From Candidatus Zixiibacteriota bacterium (lineage in GTDB: Bacteria; Zixibacteria; MSB-5A5; DG-27), in contig JAUWHO010000027.1 of assembly GCA_030605835.1 (NCBI GenBank), positions 62,001 through 126,000 of the forward strand: 64,000 nt of DNA. The letters are read 5' to 3'. This document shows, in pieces, positions 31,776 to 40,382 of this stretch. The notes beneath the pieces were generated by a model. The model had not been told where the DNA came from, did not search any database, and worked only from the letters and a program-made list of their open reading frames with translations. The stretch's first letter is position 1, and every line of letters starts with the position of its first letter. The position numbers were made by a program, and so were the translations under genes.

Positions 31776-33116
31776 TCACGCCCCGCTGACGGTCATCTCT
31801 TTCACTTTGATGGTGGGGGCGCAGGTGGTGGTCATAAACCTCAGATCGTTGCCGACCATCTCGACCTCCCTTAGAATGTCGAGCATGTTGCCGGCGATAG
31901 TGGCCTCCTCCACCGGATAGGTGAGCTCGCCGTTCTCAATCCACAGACCCATGGCCCCACGGGAGAGATCACCGGTGGCCATATTCAGGCCGAAGCCCAT
32001 CATCCGGGTCACATACAGACCCTCCTTGACGCTGGCGATTATCTCCTCCGGGGAGGATTCGCCCCCCTGCAGGTAGAAATTCCAGGAACCGATGCGGGGG
32101 ATGCTGGAGTAACCTCTCTGGGCATTGCCGGTCGGTTCGGTTCCCACTTTGTTGGCGGTGTAAGTATCGTAGAAATACCTCTGCAGGATCCCTTTATCGA
32201 TCACCATCTTTCGGGAGGTGGGCAGACCTTCGCCGTCGAGCGGAGCAGAGCCCACCGCTTTGGGGATGGTGCCGTCATCAATCATGGTCACCAGCGGGGA
32301 GGCGATCTCTTCTCGCAATTTGTCCACCAAATAAGTCTGACGCTTGTACACGCGGTCGCCATTCAAGGCCCCGAAGATAGTGCCTATGATTGACGCCGAC
32401 ATCAAAGGCTCGAACACTACCGGGACCCTCTTGGTCTGGGCTTTTCTCGCCCCCAACTGGCTGACGGTTCTCTTGGCGGCGATGGTGGCCACCTCTTTGG
32501 GGGAATCCAGCTCCCGGAAGAATCTCCGGTAGGAGAACCAGAAACCGGTCTGCATCTTCCCCTCCTGCATCGCCACCGGGACGCAGACCAGATAGCAATA
32601 AGTCGACTTGTAGGAATGCAATACTCCGTGGGAATTGGCTAACACCCTGAGACTATCCCCGTCATAAACGGTGGCGCCGTGGGAGTTGTTGATCCTCTCA
32701 TCGTAGGCGAAGGCGGTCTCTTCCATCTCCTTGCAGGCCTCGATCTTCCAATCGGTGCTGAGATTCTGGAGTTCGGAGTCGAAAAGGTCCAGGTCTGGAT
32801 ATCTAAATCCGCCGGCGATTGTCGGAAGGCCGTTGTGTTCGTCCCTGGAGGTCTCTCTTGCTAACGCTACCGCCTTTTCAACGAAGGCCTCGATTGACTT
32901 TTTGGAGAAATCGGAGGTGTAGGAGAAACCGAGCTTCTTGCCCGCGAAGACCCGCAGGCCCAAACCCTTGGAGGTGGCTTGTTTTAAGGTCTCGATCTTT
33001 CCCATTCTGGTGCCGACTTCGGATTCCCGGCCTTCTTCGAGGAAAACCTCGGCCTCATCGGCACCTGATTTGATGGCCTTCCTCACCACCTCGGCGGCAA
33101 ACTCTTTGTAATTCAT
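31776..33116 (-). CDS. pmbA: TldD/PmbA family protein, PmbA (TldE) type
   Basis: A 446-residue PmbA-like protein: N-terminal AIKSGADEAEVFLEEG region, central VVFEPLMSASIIG, and the C-terminal GLNMATGDLSRGAMGLWIENGELTYPVEEATIAGNM block. It lacks a HExxxH motif, as expected for the non-catalytic TldE partner. With TldD it forms a metalloprotease that trims peptides and matures some ribosomal peptides. It follows tldD by 17 bases and ends the operon before a strong terminator. No obvious peptide substrate is encoded nearby. Confidence 0.92.
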   Translation of the reverse strand: MNYKEFAAEVVRKAIKSGADEAEVFLEEGRESEVGTRMGKIETLKQATSKGLGLRVFAGKKLGFSYTSDFSKKSIEAFVEKAVALARETSRDEHNGLPTIAGGFRYPDLDLFDSELQNLSTDWKIEACKEMEETAFAYDERINNSHGATVYDGDSLRVLANSHGVLHSYKSTYCYLVCVPVAMQEGKMQTGFWFSYRRFFRELDSPKEVATIAAKRTVSQLGARKAQTKRVPVVFEPLMSASIIGTIFGALNGDRVYKRQTYLVDKLREEIASPLVTMIDDGTIPKAVGSAPLDGEGLPTSRKMVIDKGILQRYFYDTYTANKVGTEPTGNAQRGYSSIPRIGSWNFYLQGGESSPEEIIASVKEGLYVTRMMGFGLNMATGDLSRGAMGLWIENGELTYPVEEATIAGNMLDILREVEMVGNDLRFMTTTCAPTIKVKEMTVSGA

Positions 33117-33133
33117 CTATGGCTCCGGTTAGC

Positions 33134-34708
33134 TTAGGTGTTCCCGATCATGGATTTCCCTTTGATGGCGGTGCCGCCAACGGTTATGGAGGCGATTTTG
33201 GTGGTAGGCAAGCCCACCCCCACCGGCACCGTCTGACCGTTCTTGCCGCAACTTCCAATTCCGCTGTCTAACTCCAGGTCGTTGCCGATCATCTCCACTT
33301 TGGAGAGGATTTCCGGGCCAACGCCGATCAGGTTGGCGCCCTTCACCGGCCTGGTTATCTTCCCCTCCTCGATCAAGTAACCTTCGGTCACCTGGAAGAC
33401 GAAGTTCCCGTTGGAGATATCCACCTGCCCGCCTCCGAAGCTTTTGGCGTAGAATCCGCTCTTGACCGACTCGATGATCTCCCGGGGGTCGTATTTTCCG
33501 GGGAGCATGTAAGTGTTGGTCATCCTCGGCATGGGATAATGTTTGAAGGATTCCCGGCGACCGTTTCCGGTCGGCTTCAGACCCATCAGCTTGGCGTTCA
33601 AGTGGTCGCACATATAACCTCGCAGGACTCCGTCTTCGATGAGGATATTCTTGCGGGTCGGCTCTCCCTCGTCGTCGATTGAGATCGAACCCCGGCGGTT
33701 GGGAATGATGCCTTCGTCGATAACAGTGACACCGTCGGAGGCAACCTTCTCTCCGATGCGGCCGGAATACAGGGAGGTCTTCTTGCGGTTGAAATCTGCC
33801 TCCAGTCCGTGTCCGATGGCTTCGTGGAGCAGAATCCCGGCCCAGCCATTGCCCAATACCACCGTCTGCATCCCCGCCGGAGCTTCCACCGCCTCCAGAT
33901 TCGTGGCCGCCATTCTGACTGCCTCCCTGGCTACGAACTCTGGCGTGAATTTGTCGAAGTGGTCGAACCCGATTCGACCGCCGCCGCCATAATAACCGTT
34001 TTGTCTCTGCTCCCCCTCTTCAACCGTGACGGTCACGTTGAGCCGGGTCATTATCTGCTGGTCCTTGGCTAGAATCCCGTTGGAGTTGGCGACGGTGATG
34101 TGCTTGAGCGAATCCCAGAAGGAGCCCATCACCTGAATGACCCTGGAGTCCTCCTCGTAAGCGCTCTTATTCGCCCGCCAGAGGAGATCGGATTTCTCCT
34201 TGACCGCGACCTCGTTGGGATTGATGTTAATGGGGGAGATCGGTTTTACCTTCCGCGGGGAGACGTCAACGGATGTGAGTTTCCCCGTAGGTACGTTTCC
34301 GGCGATGTAGGAGGCCACCTCGGCGGCCTTCTTGAGGCTCTCGAAGGAGAGGTCATCGGAGTATGCGTATCCGGTCTTTTCTCCGGATATGACCCTGACT
34401 CCGACTCCCATGCTGATTCCACACTGAGCCTGGCGGATTTTGTTCTCCTCCAAGGTCACCCCATTCAGGATCGAGTATTGGAAGTAGATGTCCGCGAATT
34501 CTCCCCCTCTGGAGAGGGCAACCGAAATCAGTTTCTCGTAGGTGTCCGTAGAAGGCTCGAAAAGTCCCACTTTCTCCTTTGCCTCTGCATAATTGGTTAG
34601 AATTGAGTTAATCACCGAGGGAGCCAAGACCCAGACTGCAGTTCCTCTGGCGGTGTCGAGCAGGAATCTTCGTCTGCTTACCCCCCTCAAAGATAGATTA
34701 CTGTCCAT
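33134..34708 (-). CDS. tldD: TldD metalloprotease with an apparent Tat signal
   Basis: A 524-residue TldD. The metal site ILLHEAIGHGLEADF (HExxxH) is complete, followed by the GSISIDDEGEPT and LIEDGVLRGYMCD segments. The N-terminus is unusual: VSRRRFLLDTARGTAVWVLAPSV has the twin-arginine consensus S-R-R-x-F-L followed by a hydrophobic stretch. The ATG at 34706-34708 has a strong TGAGGAGG site, so the extension is part of the protein. TldD is normally cytoplasmic; here export by Tat is likely. Its partner pmbA, next in the operon, lacks any signal. Confidence 0.92.
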   Translation of the reverse strand: MDSNLSLRGVSRRRFLLDTARGTAVWVLAPSVINSILTNYAEAKEKVGLFEPSTDTYEKLISVALSRGGEFADIYFQYSILNGVTLEENKIRQAQCGISMGVGVRVISGEKTGYAYSDDLSFESLKKAAEVASYIAGNVPTGKLTSVDVSPRKVKPISPININPNEVAVKEKSDLLWRANKSAYEEDSRVIQVMGSFWDSLKHITVANSNGILAKDQQIMTRLNVTVTVEEGEQRQNGYYGGGGRIGFDHFDKFTPEFVAREAVRMAATNLEAVEAPAGMQTVVLGNGWAGILLHEAIGHGLEADFNRKKTSLYSGRIGEKVASDGVTVIDEGIIPNRRGSISIDDEGEPTRKNILIEDGVLRGYMCDHLNAKLMGLKPTGNGRRESFKHYPMPRMTNTYMLPGKYDPREIIESVKSGFYAKSFGGGQVDISNGNFVFQVTEGYLIEEGKITRPVKGANLIGVGPEILSKVEMIGNDLELDSGIGSCGKNGQTVPVGVGLPTTKIASITVGGTAIKGKSMIGNT

Positions 34709-35013
34709 AAGTCCTCCTCAGTAGAGGTTCGAAAAGTTAGAGTCAAATATAGTGATTCCTCTTCACAATCGAAAGTGCATTTGAGAGAGGCTGCCCCCTA
34801 TCTGTTACGTTGACTTCTGTTTTTAAGTTTCAGAATCTATCAGTTGAGCCCAAGGATGTCAGGCGCGTGCCACAAGCGAATACGGGTGGGAGTTCAACTC
34901 CCACCCGAGCGGTGGAATTCCACACTGTAGGGCTGGGGCTTGTCCCCAGCCGTGGGCGGGGTAAGGTGGAGGGGCATAAAGCCCCTCCCTACAGTTTAAT
35001 CAGGTTTGATATG
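34709..35013. other. Intergenic region holding repeat copy 1
   Basis: Nothing coding. It contains the tldD upstream region (weak TTCGAT-16-TATATT promoter-like pair near 34745-34772) and the three-hairpin repeat at 34883-34993. Confidence 0.55.
34883..34993. repeat. Three-hairpin intergenic repeat, copy 1
   Basis: Three consecutive palindromes: GGTGGGAGTT/AACTCCCACC, GGCTGGGG/CCCCAGCC and GGAGGGGC/GCCCCTCC. Nearly identical to 36789-36930 and in the same orientation. It lies 20 bases after the stop of the SBBP gene and may serve as its terminator or a REP-like element. Confidence 0.8.
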
Positions 35014-36645
35014 TCACTTCAGCAGCGTCGTCCTCCGAGTCTCGGTCCAATCACCGGCAGTCAACTTGTAGAAATAGATTGCGCTGGAATAATTGGAGGC
35101 ATCCCAGATGACCCGGTATTCGCCAGGCTCCTGGAGATCTCTCACCAGAGTTTCAATCAACTGTCCACCCAGATTGTAGATATTCAAACTGACATCTCCG
35201 GCTTCCGGCAAGCTATACATAATAGTTGTGCTGGCATTGAAGGGATTAGGCTGGCAGGTCAAGTCGAAGCCAGTTGGAAGAGTCCTGCCTGACGTCGCCG
35301 TCTCGACAGCGGTCAGCTGGCTATACTTAATGGTGGCGTAGTCAGAGGTGGTGTCGGAGACAGAGCTAGTGCCAGTGACGTAGACGTTGCCCTCGGCATC
35401 CACGGCCACAGACCGGGCTGCATCTTCATAGTTCTCCGGTCCGTTGTACCTAGCCACCCAGAGTTGGCTGCCTCTGGTGTTATATTTTACGGTAGCATAG
35501 TCGGAGCCAGTTCCGGAGCCTCCACTGTAACCGGTGACGTAAAGGTTGCCTTCGCGGTCCACATCCAAAGCCTCTGCCCAGTCGTAGCTATTTCCTAGTC
35601 CGTTGTAGCGAACGACCCAGAGTTGGTTGCCCAGAGAGTCGTATTTTATGGTGGCATAATCCCAAAAAGTATCATAACCTTCACTAAAGCCAGTGACATA
35701 GATGTTGCCGTCAAGACCCGTAGCTAGAGCCTCTGCTCCATCCCACGCGTTTCCTGGTCCGTTGTAGCGAGCCACCCAGAGCTCGTTGCCGTAGGGGTCA
35801 TATTTTATGGAGGTGTAGTCGTATTCGGTGTCAGAACCTGTACTCCTACCAGTGACATAGACGTTGCCGGAAGAATCAAGCGCCAAGTCTTTAGCAAAGT
35901 CAGTGGTGTTTGCGGGGCCGTTGTATCGGGCTACCCAGTGCCGGGTGCCATTCTTGCGATATTTTATCGTAGCGAAGTCGGAGCAGGTCCAGTACCCTGT
36001 GCTCTCTCCGGTCACGTAGACATTGCCGTCAGCATCCAAAGCCAGAGCAAAAGCCTTATCGTCGTCATTTCCTAGCCCGTTGTAGCGAGCCACCCAGAGC
36101 TGATTGCCGCTGGAGTCATACTTGATGGTGGCGTAATCGTAGTCGATTCCAGCACTCCAACTGCATCCGGTGACATGGACGTTGCCGTCAGCATCCACCG
36201 CTAAGGCAAAAGCCTCATCCCAACCGTTTCCCGGCCCGTTGTAACGAGCCACCCAGAGCTGGTTACCGTTGGGGTCATACTTGATGGTGGTGTAATCTCT
36301 TGAGGTGCCCGGGGCTTCACTAAAGCCGGTGACGTGGACGTTGCCCTCAGCATCGACGGCCAGTGCGTTAGCTCTGTCATACCCGTTCCCAGGACCGTTG
36401 TAGCGCGCTGCCCAGAGCTGGTTGCCGTCAGAGTCATATTTTATGGTGGCGTAATCGCAATCCCGGAATCCTGAGCTGCAACTATATCCGGTGACGTAAA
36501 CGTTGCCCTCAGCATCCACCGCGAAAGCATAAGCTGCGTCCCAGCCGTTTCCCGGACCGTTGTAGCGAGCCACCCACTCCTCGGTTACCTGTCCCACGGC
36601 CGCGCTGGCAAGGAGGACCAAAACGATCGTGATAAGGTATTTCAT
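35014..36645 (-). CDS. Secreted SBBP-repeat protein with C-terminal sorting domain
   Basis: A 543-residue secreted protein: signal peptide LITIVLVLLASAAVGQ, then eight near-identical repeats of about 54 residues built on the pattern WVARYNGPGNG-D-A-ALAVDAEGN, VYVTG-S and DYATIKYD-GNQLW (SBBP/beta-propeller blades), then a C-terminal FCB sorting domain with CQPNPFNASTTIMYSL and LLK at the end. A beta-propeller of eight blades is expected. It has an excellent GGAGGT ribosome site before the ATG at 36643-36645; an upstream reading to 36810 has no such site. The repeats are so alike that recombination within the gene is likely. Confidence 0.88.
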   Translation of the reverse strand: MKYLITIVLVLLASAAVGQVTEEWVARYNGPGNGWDAAYAFAVDAEGNVYVTGYSCSSGFRDCDYATIKYDSDGNQLWAARYNGPGNGYDRANALAVDAEGNVHVTGFSEAPGTSRDYTTIKYDPNGNQLWVARYNGPGNGWDEAFALAVDADGNVHVTGCSWSAGIDYDYATIKYDSSGNQLWVARYNGLGNDDDKAFALALDADGNVYVTGESTGYWTCSDFATIKYRKNGTRHWVARYNGPANTTDFAKDLALDSSGNVYVTGRSTGSDTEYDYTSIKYDPYGNELWVARYNGPGNAWDGAEALATGLDGNIYVTGFSEGYDTFWDYATIKYDSLGNQLWVVRYNGLGNSYDWAEALDVDREGNLYVTGYSGGSGTGSDYATVKYNTRGSQLWVARYNGPENYEDAARSVAVDAEGNVYVTGTSSVSDTTSDYATIKYSQLTAVETATSGRTLPTGFDLTCQPNPFNASTTIMYSLPEAGDVSLNIYNLGGQLIETLVRDLQEPGEYRVIWDASNYSSAIYFYKLTAGDWTETRRTTLLK

Positions 36646-36962
36646 TTTGCACCTCCAAATCATTAGAAAGCCACGTCTGTTTCTACAATTGAGCAGTCTT
36701 GCTGCTAGCAATAACAATATAACATCCAGCGCTTGTCGGTCAAGCGAAGTATTGACGATTTGTGAGGGATGAAGCCTTGTCACAATTGCGGGTGGGAGTT
36801 CAACTCCCACCCGAGCGGTGGAATTCTTTACTGTAGGGCTGGGGCTTGTCCCCAGCCGTGGGCGGGGTAAGGTGGAGGGGCATTCTGCCGGAGGCAGATC
36901 CGCCTCTGGCGGAAAAGCCCCTCCCTACGGTTGGTTTTTGAAACGCTGCAACAGGTAACCGA
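36646..36962. other. Intergenic region holding repeat copy 2
   Basis: No gene. It contains the upstream region of the SBBP gene and the three-hairpin repeat at 36789-36930, whose edge is 32 bases after the btuB stop. Confidence 0.55.
36789..36930. repeat. Three-hairpin intergenic repeat, copy 2
   Basis: Same three palindromes as 34883-34993, with an extra insert of about 30 bases in the loop of the third hairpin that itself is palindromic (TCTGCC-GGAGGCAGA, then CGCCTCTGGCGG). It lies just after the btuB stop. Confidence 0.8.
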
Positions 36963-38987
36963 TCAGAGCTCAAACTCCATCCCGGCCTCGAATCGCCTCC
37001 CCAGTTTGGGATAGTCCTTATCCTCGAGATAATTACCGAACTGCTCCGGAGTTCTGTTATCAGTCAGGTTCTCGACTTTGAAGAAGAGCGTCAAGGACTC
37101 CACTACTCTCTGATTGACCGAAAGGTCGATCACTTCAAATGAATGGAGTTTCTTGGGGAGATAATAGATGTCAACGAAGGTCACAGGATCATACTGGCTG
37201 TGGTAGTTAATGACCTCGTCCTTCCAGGTCACGGAGAAATTTACGTTGGTTCTCTGGAGAGGATTCCAAATGAGGTTAAGCCCGACCAGATGTTCGGGAA
37301 TGAAGCGGGCTTTTCTGGTCACCTCCTCGAATCTGAATACCCCGTTGAAGTAGTCAGCGTAAACCAGATCGTTCTTGGTTTCACGGCTGTGATTATAGCT
37401 GTAATTGGTCCTGAACTTCAAGTCTTCTCTGAGACTGACGGCAACTCTCAGGTCCACTCCCCAGCCGGAATATCTGTCGATGTTGAAGGGCTGAAACATC
37501 CCCCCGGGACCGAGCGGCGCCCAGCTGATCAGATCTTCCACCTCCCGCCTCCAGAGGGAGATCTCGGTGTCAATCTTTTTCCAAGGTGAGGTACTCAACC
37601 CAAGCTCCCCTCCATGCCCGGTTTCAGGTTTCAGATCTGGATTCCCGGCGGTGAAACCGAAATCCGGCCAGTACAGATCGTGAAAGCCGGGAGCCCGATA
37701 GGAGTAACCGTAGCTACCCTTCAGGTGGGTTCGGGAGTTCAAATGACAGATTGCCCCAAGGCTGGGCGAGAGCTTTCCTTCATAGTCTTCCTGGTAGTCG
37801 TAGCGCAAGCCGGGATTCAGTGTCCATCGTTCCCCTAAGTGGATGGTTCCACTGGCCCAGCCGCCGACATTGTATGCCGAGGGATCCCAGCTCACGGAGG
37901 AATCCGGCATGCTCTGGTAAGTTTGAAGAGCCTCCAGCTGGTCGTGCCGATAGTCCAATCCCAAGTTCAAGCGTCCCCTCGAACCCGACAGGGGGGAGTA
38001 TTCCAGCACCGCCCCGTTGGTTTTGACGGTATATCGATAGTCTTCGACCGAGAGGCTCTCGAAATAATACTCGGTGTGGTAATCCAACCTGCGATTCTCG
38101 TGAAAGAGCTTGATTTCGATGTCATCTTCTGTCTTGAGAGATGACTGAAAGGTCAGGTCGACGGAGTATAAGCGATCCTCTTGATGGTCTTTCAGGGAAT
38201 AGACCTCCTCGCTGCCGGTTACCGGCACCGCCTGTGGATCCGGCACCGGGCCGGGAACGCCGAGGCGGTCCTTTTGACCCCTCAACAGCAACGACAATCG
38301 AGAGCTTTCCCCGGGGTCGAAGAGAAGCTCCAAGGCGCCGGAGGTGAGCCAGAAGTGGCTGTTGGGTCGGTCATTGTCGCTCCCGAATCTCTCCGACTTC
38401 AAGTCAAATCCGAACTTGCCAAAATCTCTGCTCAGGCCAAGAGAGCCATTGTAAGTGTTGAAACTGCCACCTCCTAATCTTGCGGTGAGAAATTTCTCTT
38501 CCGAGGCGGCTTGAGTGATCAGGTTGACAACTCCACCCAGGGCGTTGGCGCCGTAAAGGCTGGAGAGAGTCCCTTCCACCACCTCCACCCTCTCCACCAG
38601 TGATAGAGGCAATTCCGCAAGGTTGAAGTTGCCTGTGGTTATTGGATTCAAGGGTCTCCCGTTTAAGAGGAACAGCACCTGAGATGATGACGAACCCCGC
38701 AGGCTCAGGGTTGTGTTCTGCCCATAGGCACCACCGTAGTTGACATTCAAGTTGGCCTCCTTAAAGAGGGCTTCTCCCAAGGTTAAGAAGTTTGCCTCCT
38801 TCAACCTCATTTCTCCTAAGAGAATGGTCTTGGGGGCGATATTGCTCAGTCTTTCGGGGTAGCGGGTGGCGGTCACCACCACCGGCTCCATCTCGTAGGT
38901 GGGGAGTTCCTCTCCAACGCTTACCTCGAGAAACGGCATCGCCACTACGAGAATCGAGAGCAGAAAGCAGGAAAATCTGGACCTCAT
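36963..38987 (-). CDS. btuB: TonB-dependent outer-membrane receptor for cobalamin (BtuB-like)
   Basis: A 674-residue TonB-dependent receptor: signal peptide (CFLLSILVVAMPFLEVSVG), TonB-box/plug start EPVVVTATRYPERL, plug motifs LRGSSSSQVLFLLNG and VEVVEGTLSSLYGANALGGVVNL, then a 22-stranded barrel ending KLGRRFEAGMEFEL with the terminal aromatic/leucine. The specificity call rests on the cobalamin riboswitch directly upstream (39108-39315). The ATG at 38985-38987 has a GGAGG site; the longer reading runs through the riboswitch terminator and is rejected. It implies an outer membrane and B12 uptake. Confidence 0.9.
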   Translation of the reverse strand: MRSRFSCFLLSILVVAMPFLEVSVGEELPTYEMEPVVVTATRYPERLSNIAPKTILLGEMRLKEANFLTLGEALFKEANLNVNYGGAYGQNTTLSLRGSSSSQVLFLLNGRPLNPITTGNFNLAELPLSLVERVEVVEGTLSSLYGANALGGVVNLITQAASEEKFLTARLGGGSFNTYNGSLGLSRDFGKFGFDLKSERFGSDNDRPNSHFWLTSGALELLFDPGESSRLSLLLRGQKDRLGVPGPVPDPQAVPVTGSEEVYSLKDHQEDRLYSVDLTFQSSLKTEDDIEIKLFHENRRLDYHTEYYFESLSVEDYRYTVKTNGAVLEYSPLSGSRGRLNLGLDYRHDQLEALQTYQSMPDSSVSWDPSAYNVGGWASGTIHLGERWTLNPGLRYDYQEDYEGKLSPSLGAICHLNSRTHLKGSYGYSYRAPGFHDLYWPDFGFTAGNPDLKPETGHGGELGLSTSPWKKIDTEISLWRREVEDLISWAPLGPGGMFQPFNIDRYSGWGVDLRVAVSLREDLKFRTNYSYNHSRETKNDLVYADYFNGVFRFEEVTRKARFIPEHLVGLNLIWNPLQRTNVNFSVTWKDEVINYHSQYDPVTFVDIYYLPKKLHSFEVIDLSVNQRVVESLTLFFKVENLTDNRTPEQFGNYLEDKDYPKLGRRFEAGMEFEL

Positions 38988-39025
38988 CGGGGCCTCCTTT
39001 CTTTTGAGAAGTCTTTGCTGCAAAC

Positions 39026-39056
39026 AAAAAACCCAACCTTCACACCTTGGTTGGGT
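39026..39056 (-). terminator. Intrinsic terminator between cobalamin riboswitch and btuB
   Basis: On the minus strand ACCCAACC (39056-39049) pairs with GGTTGGGT (39038-39031), followed by a T6 run. Its place after the B12 box and 39 bases before the btuB start indicates control by transcription termination. Confidence 0.85.
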
Positions 39057-39107
39057 CAATTCGTAACGGAGTCCTAACCTCACCCTCGAAGGTCATGAGT
39101 CGATTCA

Positions 39108-39315
39108 AAGCAGACGGTAGGTTTCCTGACTTAGGGTCCGAGAGAGTCTCTCGGAGTTGCGCCTTCCCGGTCCATGCGGATCCGCACGGATTTCCCAGTG
39201 GCCTATTGCAACCCCTTCCGCCGGAGGCAACCAAGCCTCAGGCTGGAGGGCCCATCACAGTAGCGGGGCTGTGGCGGCCTTTCACCGCCTTCCCTTTCGC
39301 CAGCTATCTCTTCTG
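39108..39315 (-). promoter_or_regulatory. Cobalamin riboswitch
   Basis: Read on the minus strand the element has the hallmarks in order: AAGGGAA with GGTGAAA, the GCCACAGCCCCGCTACTGTGA block, a GCCACTGGGAAATCC block, and the B12 box AAGTCAGGAAACCTACC near 39134-39118. It precedes a terminator and btuB. Ends are approximate. Confidence 0.93.
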
Positions 39316-39374
39316 TTGTCAAAGAACTTCTGCGATATTACAAACCCGCCCAGTTCGTCGGGAGTATCGTAGGT

Positions 39375-40139
39375 CTATCCCTTCGGCAGCGGGCTGACGA
39401 TTTCGCCTTCTATCGGGATGGTCAGGCGGTGAGTCTCCCCGCCGGTGACCTCTAAGGTAAAGGACTTCTTGAAAACCCCGAGCGGAGCTTTCTTGGTGAG
39501 CTCCACCTCCACTTCGACAGAGCCCCCTGGTTCAAACGTCTTCTTTTTTAGCTTCAGCTTCAGGAAATCAGCCATCGGGAGCTCGATCAGCGTGAGCTTC
39601 AAGGGGGAGTCGGTGTTGTTGGTCAACTCCACCGTCTTCTTTCGCTTCTCTCCCTCGTAAAGCTGAACGAAATTGACCTTCCGGGGTTTCCACTCCACCT
39701 TCACATCCGGGTCGTTGACGATGGCCGCGAAGGTGAGCTTCACCTCCTGGTTATTGGGGTCACTGGAGATGACCGTCAAAGTTTTCTGCAACTTACCGCG
39801 ATAATTTCCGGTGGTGAAGGTGAGCACCAGATCGGTCGTCTCCCCCGGCTCCAACCTGTTCTTGAGAAGCGGGGCGGTGCTGCAACCACAGCTCGATCTC
39901 ACCTTGGGGATATCCAAAGGATCAGTCCCGGTGTTCTTCAACACGAAATTGTGATCCACCTTAACCCCCTTGGGGACGTCCCCAAAATCCCAGTGGTATT
40001 CCGATACCTCCAAGCTGGCGTTTGTGGTGGGGGTCTTTTCAGCGGTTTCCCGTCCCCTTTCCTGCGCAGAGCATACAGTCGCGATGAAAAGCAGACTTAC
40101 TGTAATAACGAAGGCTATTCTACTCATCTGAAATATCAC
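39375..40139 (-). CDS. Secreted DUF1573-domain protein
   Basis: A 254-residue protein. Signal peptide FVITVSLLFIATVCSAQ, then a DUF1573 domain (YHWDFGDVPKGVKVDHNFVL, KNTGTDPLDIPKVRSSCGC, PGETTDLVLTF) and a second Ig-like domain (VNFVQLYEGEKRKKTVEL...). The SCGCS cysteine pair is typical of DUF1573. The fold is probably two Ig-like domains of the ASPM-SPD-2-Hydin type; the function is unknown. It has its own promoter at 40192-40219. Confidence 0.85.
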   Translation of the reverse strand: MIFQMSRIAFVITVSLLFIATVCSAQERGRETAEKTPTTNASLEVSEYHWDFGDVPKGVKVDHNFVLKNTGTDPLDIPKVRSSCGCSTAPLLKNRLEPGETTDLVLTFTTGNYRGKLQKTLTVISSDPNNQEVKLTFAAIVNDPDVKVEWKPRKVNFVQLYEGEKRKKTVELTNNTDSPLKLTLIELPMADFLKLKLKKKTFEPGGSVEVEVELTKKAPLGVFKKSFTLEVTGGETHRLTIPIEGEIVSPLPKG

Positions 40140-40191
40140 CTCTATTGTCCAATGACAGGCACTTCAATCAGTTCATCCCGCTTGAACTTGA

Positions 40192-40219
40192 AATTTACTC
40201 TTTTTCTCCTCGAAGTCAA
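40192..40219 (-). promoter_or_regulatory. Sigma70-like promoter of the DUF1573 gene
   Basis: TTGACT (40219-40214), 16-base spacer, TAAATT (40197-40192) on the minus strand, about 45 bases from predicted start of transcription to the coding start. Confidence 0.65.
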
Positions 40220-40382
40220 GATGTTTCTCAATTTAGAGTTGCCCGATAGTAAGGACTGACCTGCAACCGTAAAGTCCCAAAGCATTCATCACCATCGATG
40301 GATAAGTCTGGGCTATCCCCACTTCTGGGAACACCCTTTTCATCATATACTTACTCAAACCCTTGAAGGTTCCCGCGTGAGT

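Noticed and set aside
34883-36930. CRISPR array or insertion sequence
   Set aside because: Only two copies 1.9 kb apart, with no spacers, transposase or terminal inverted repeats.
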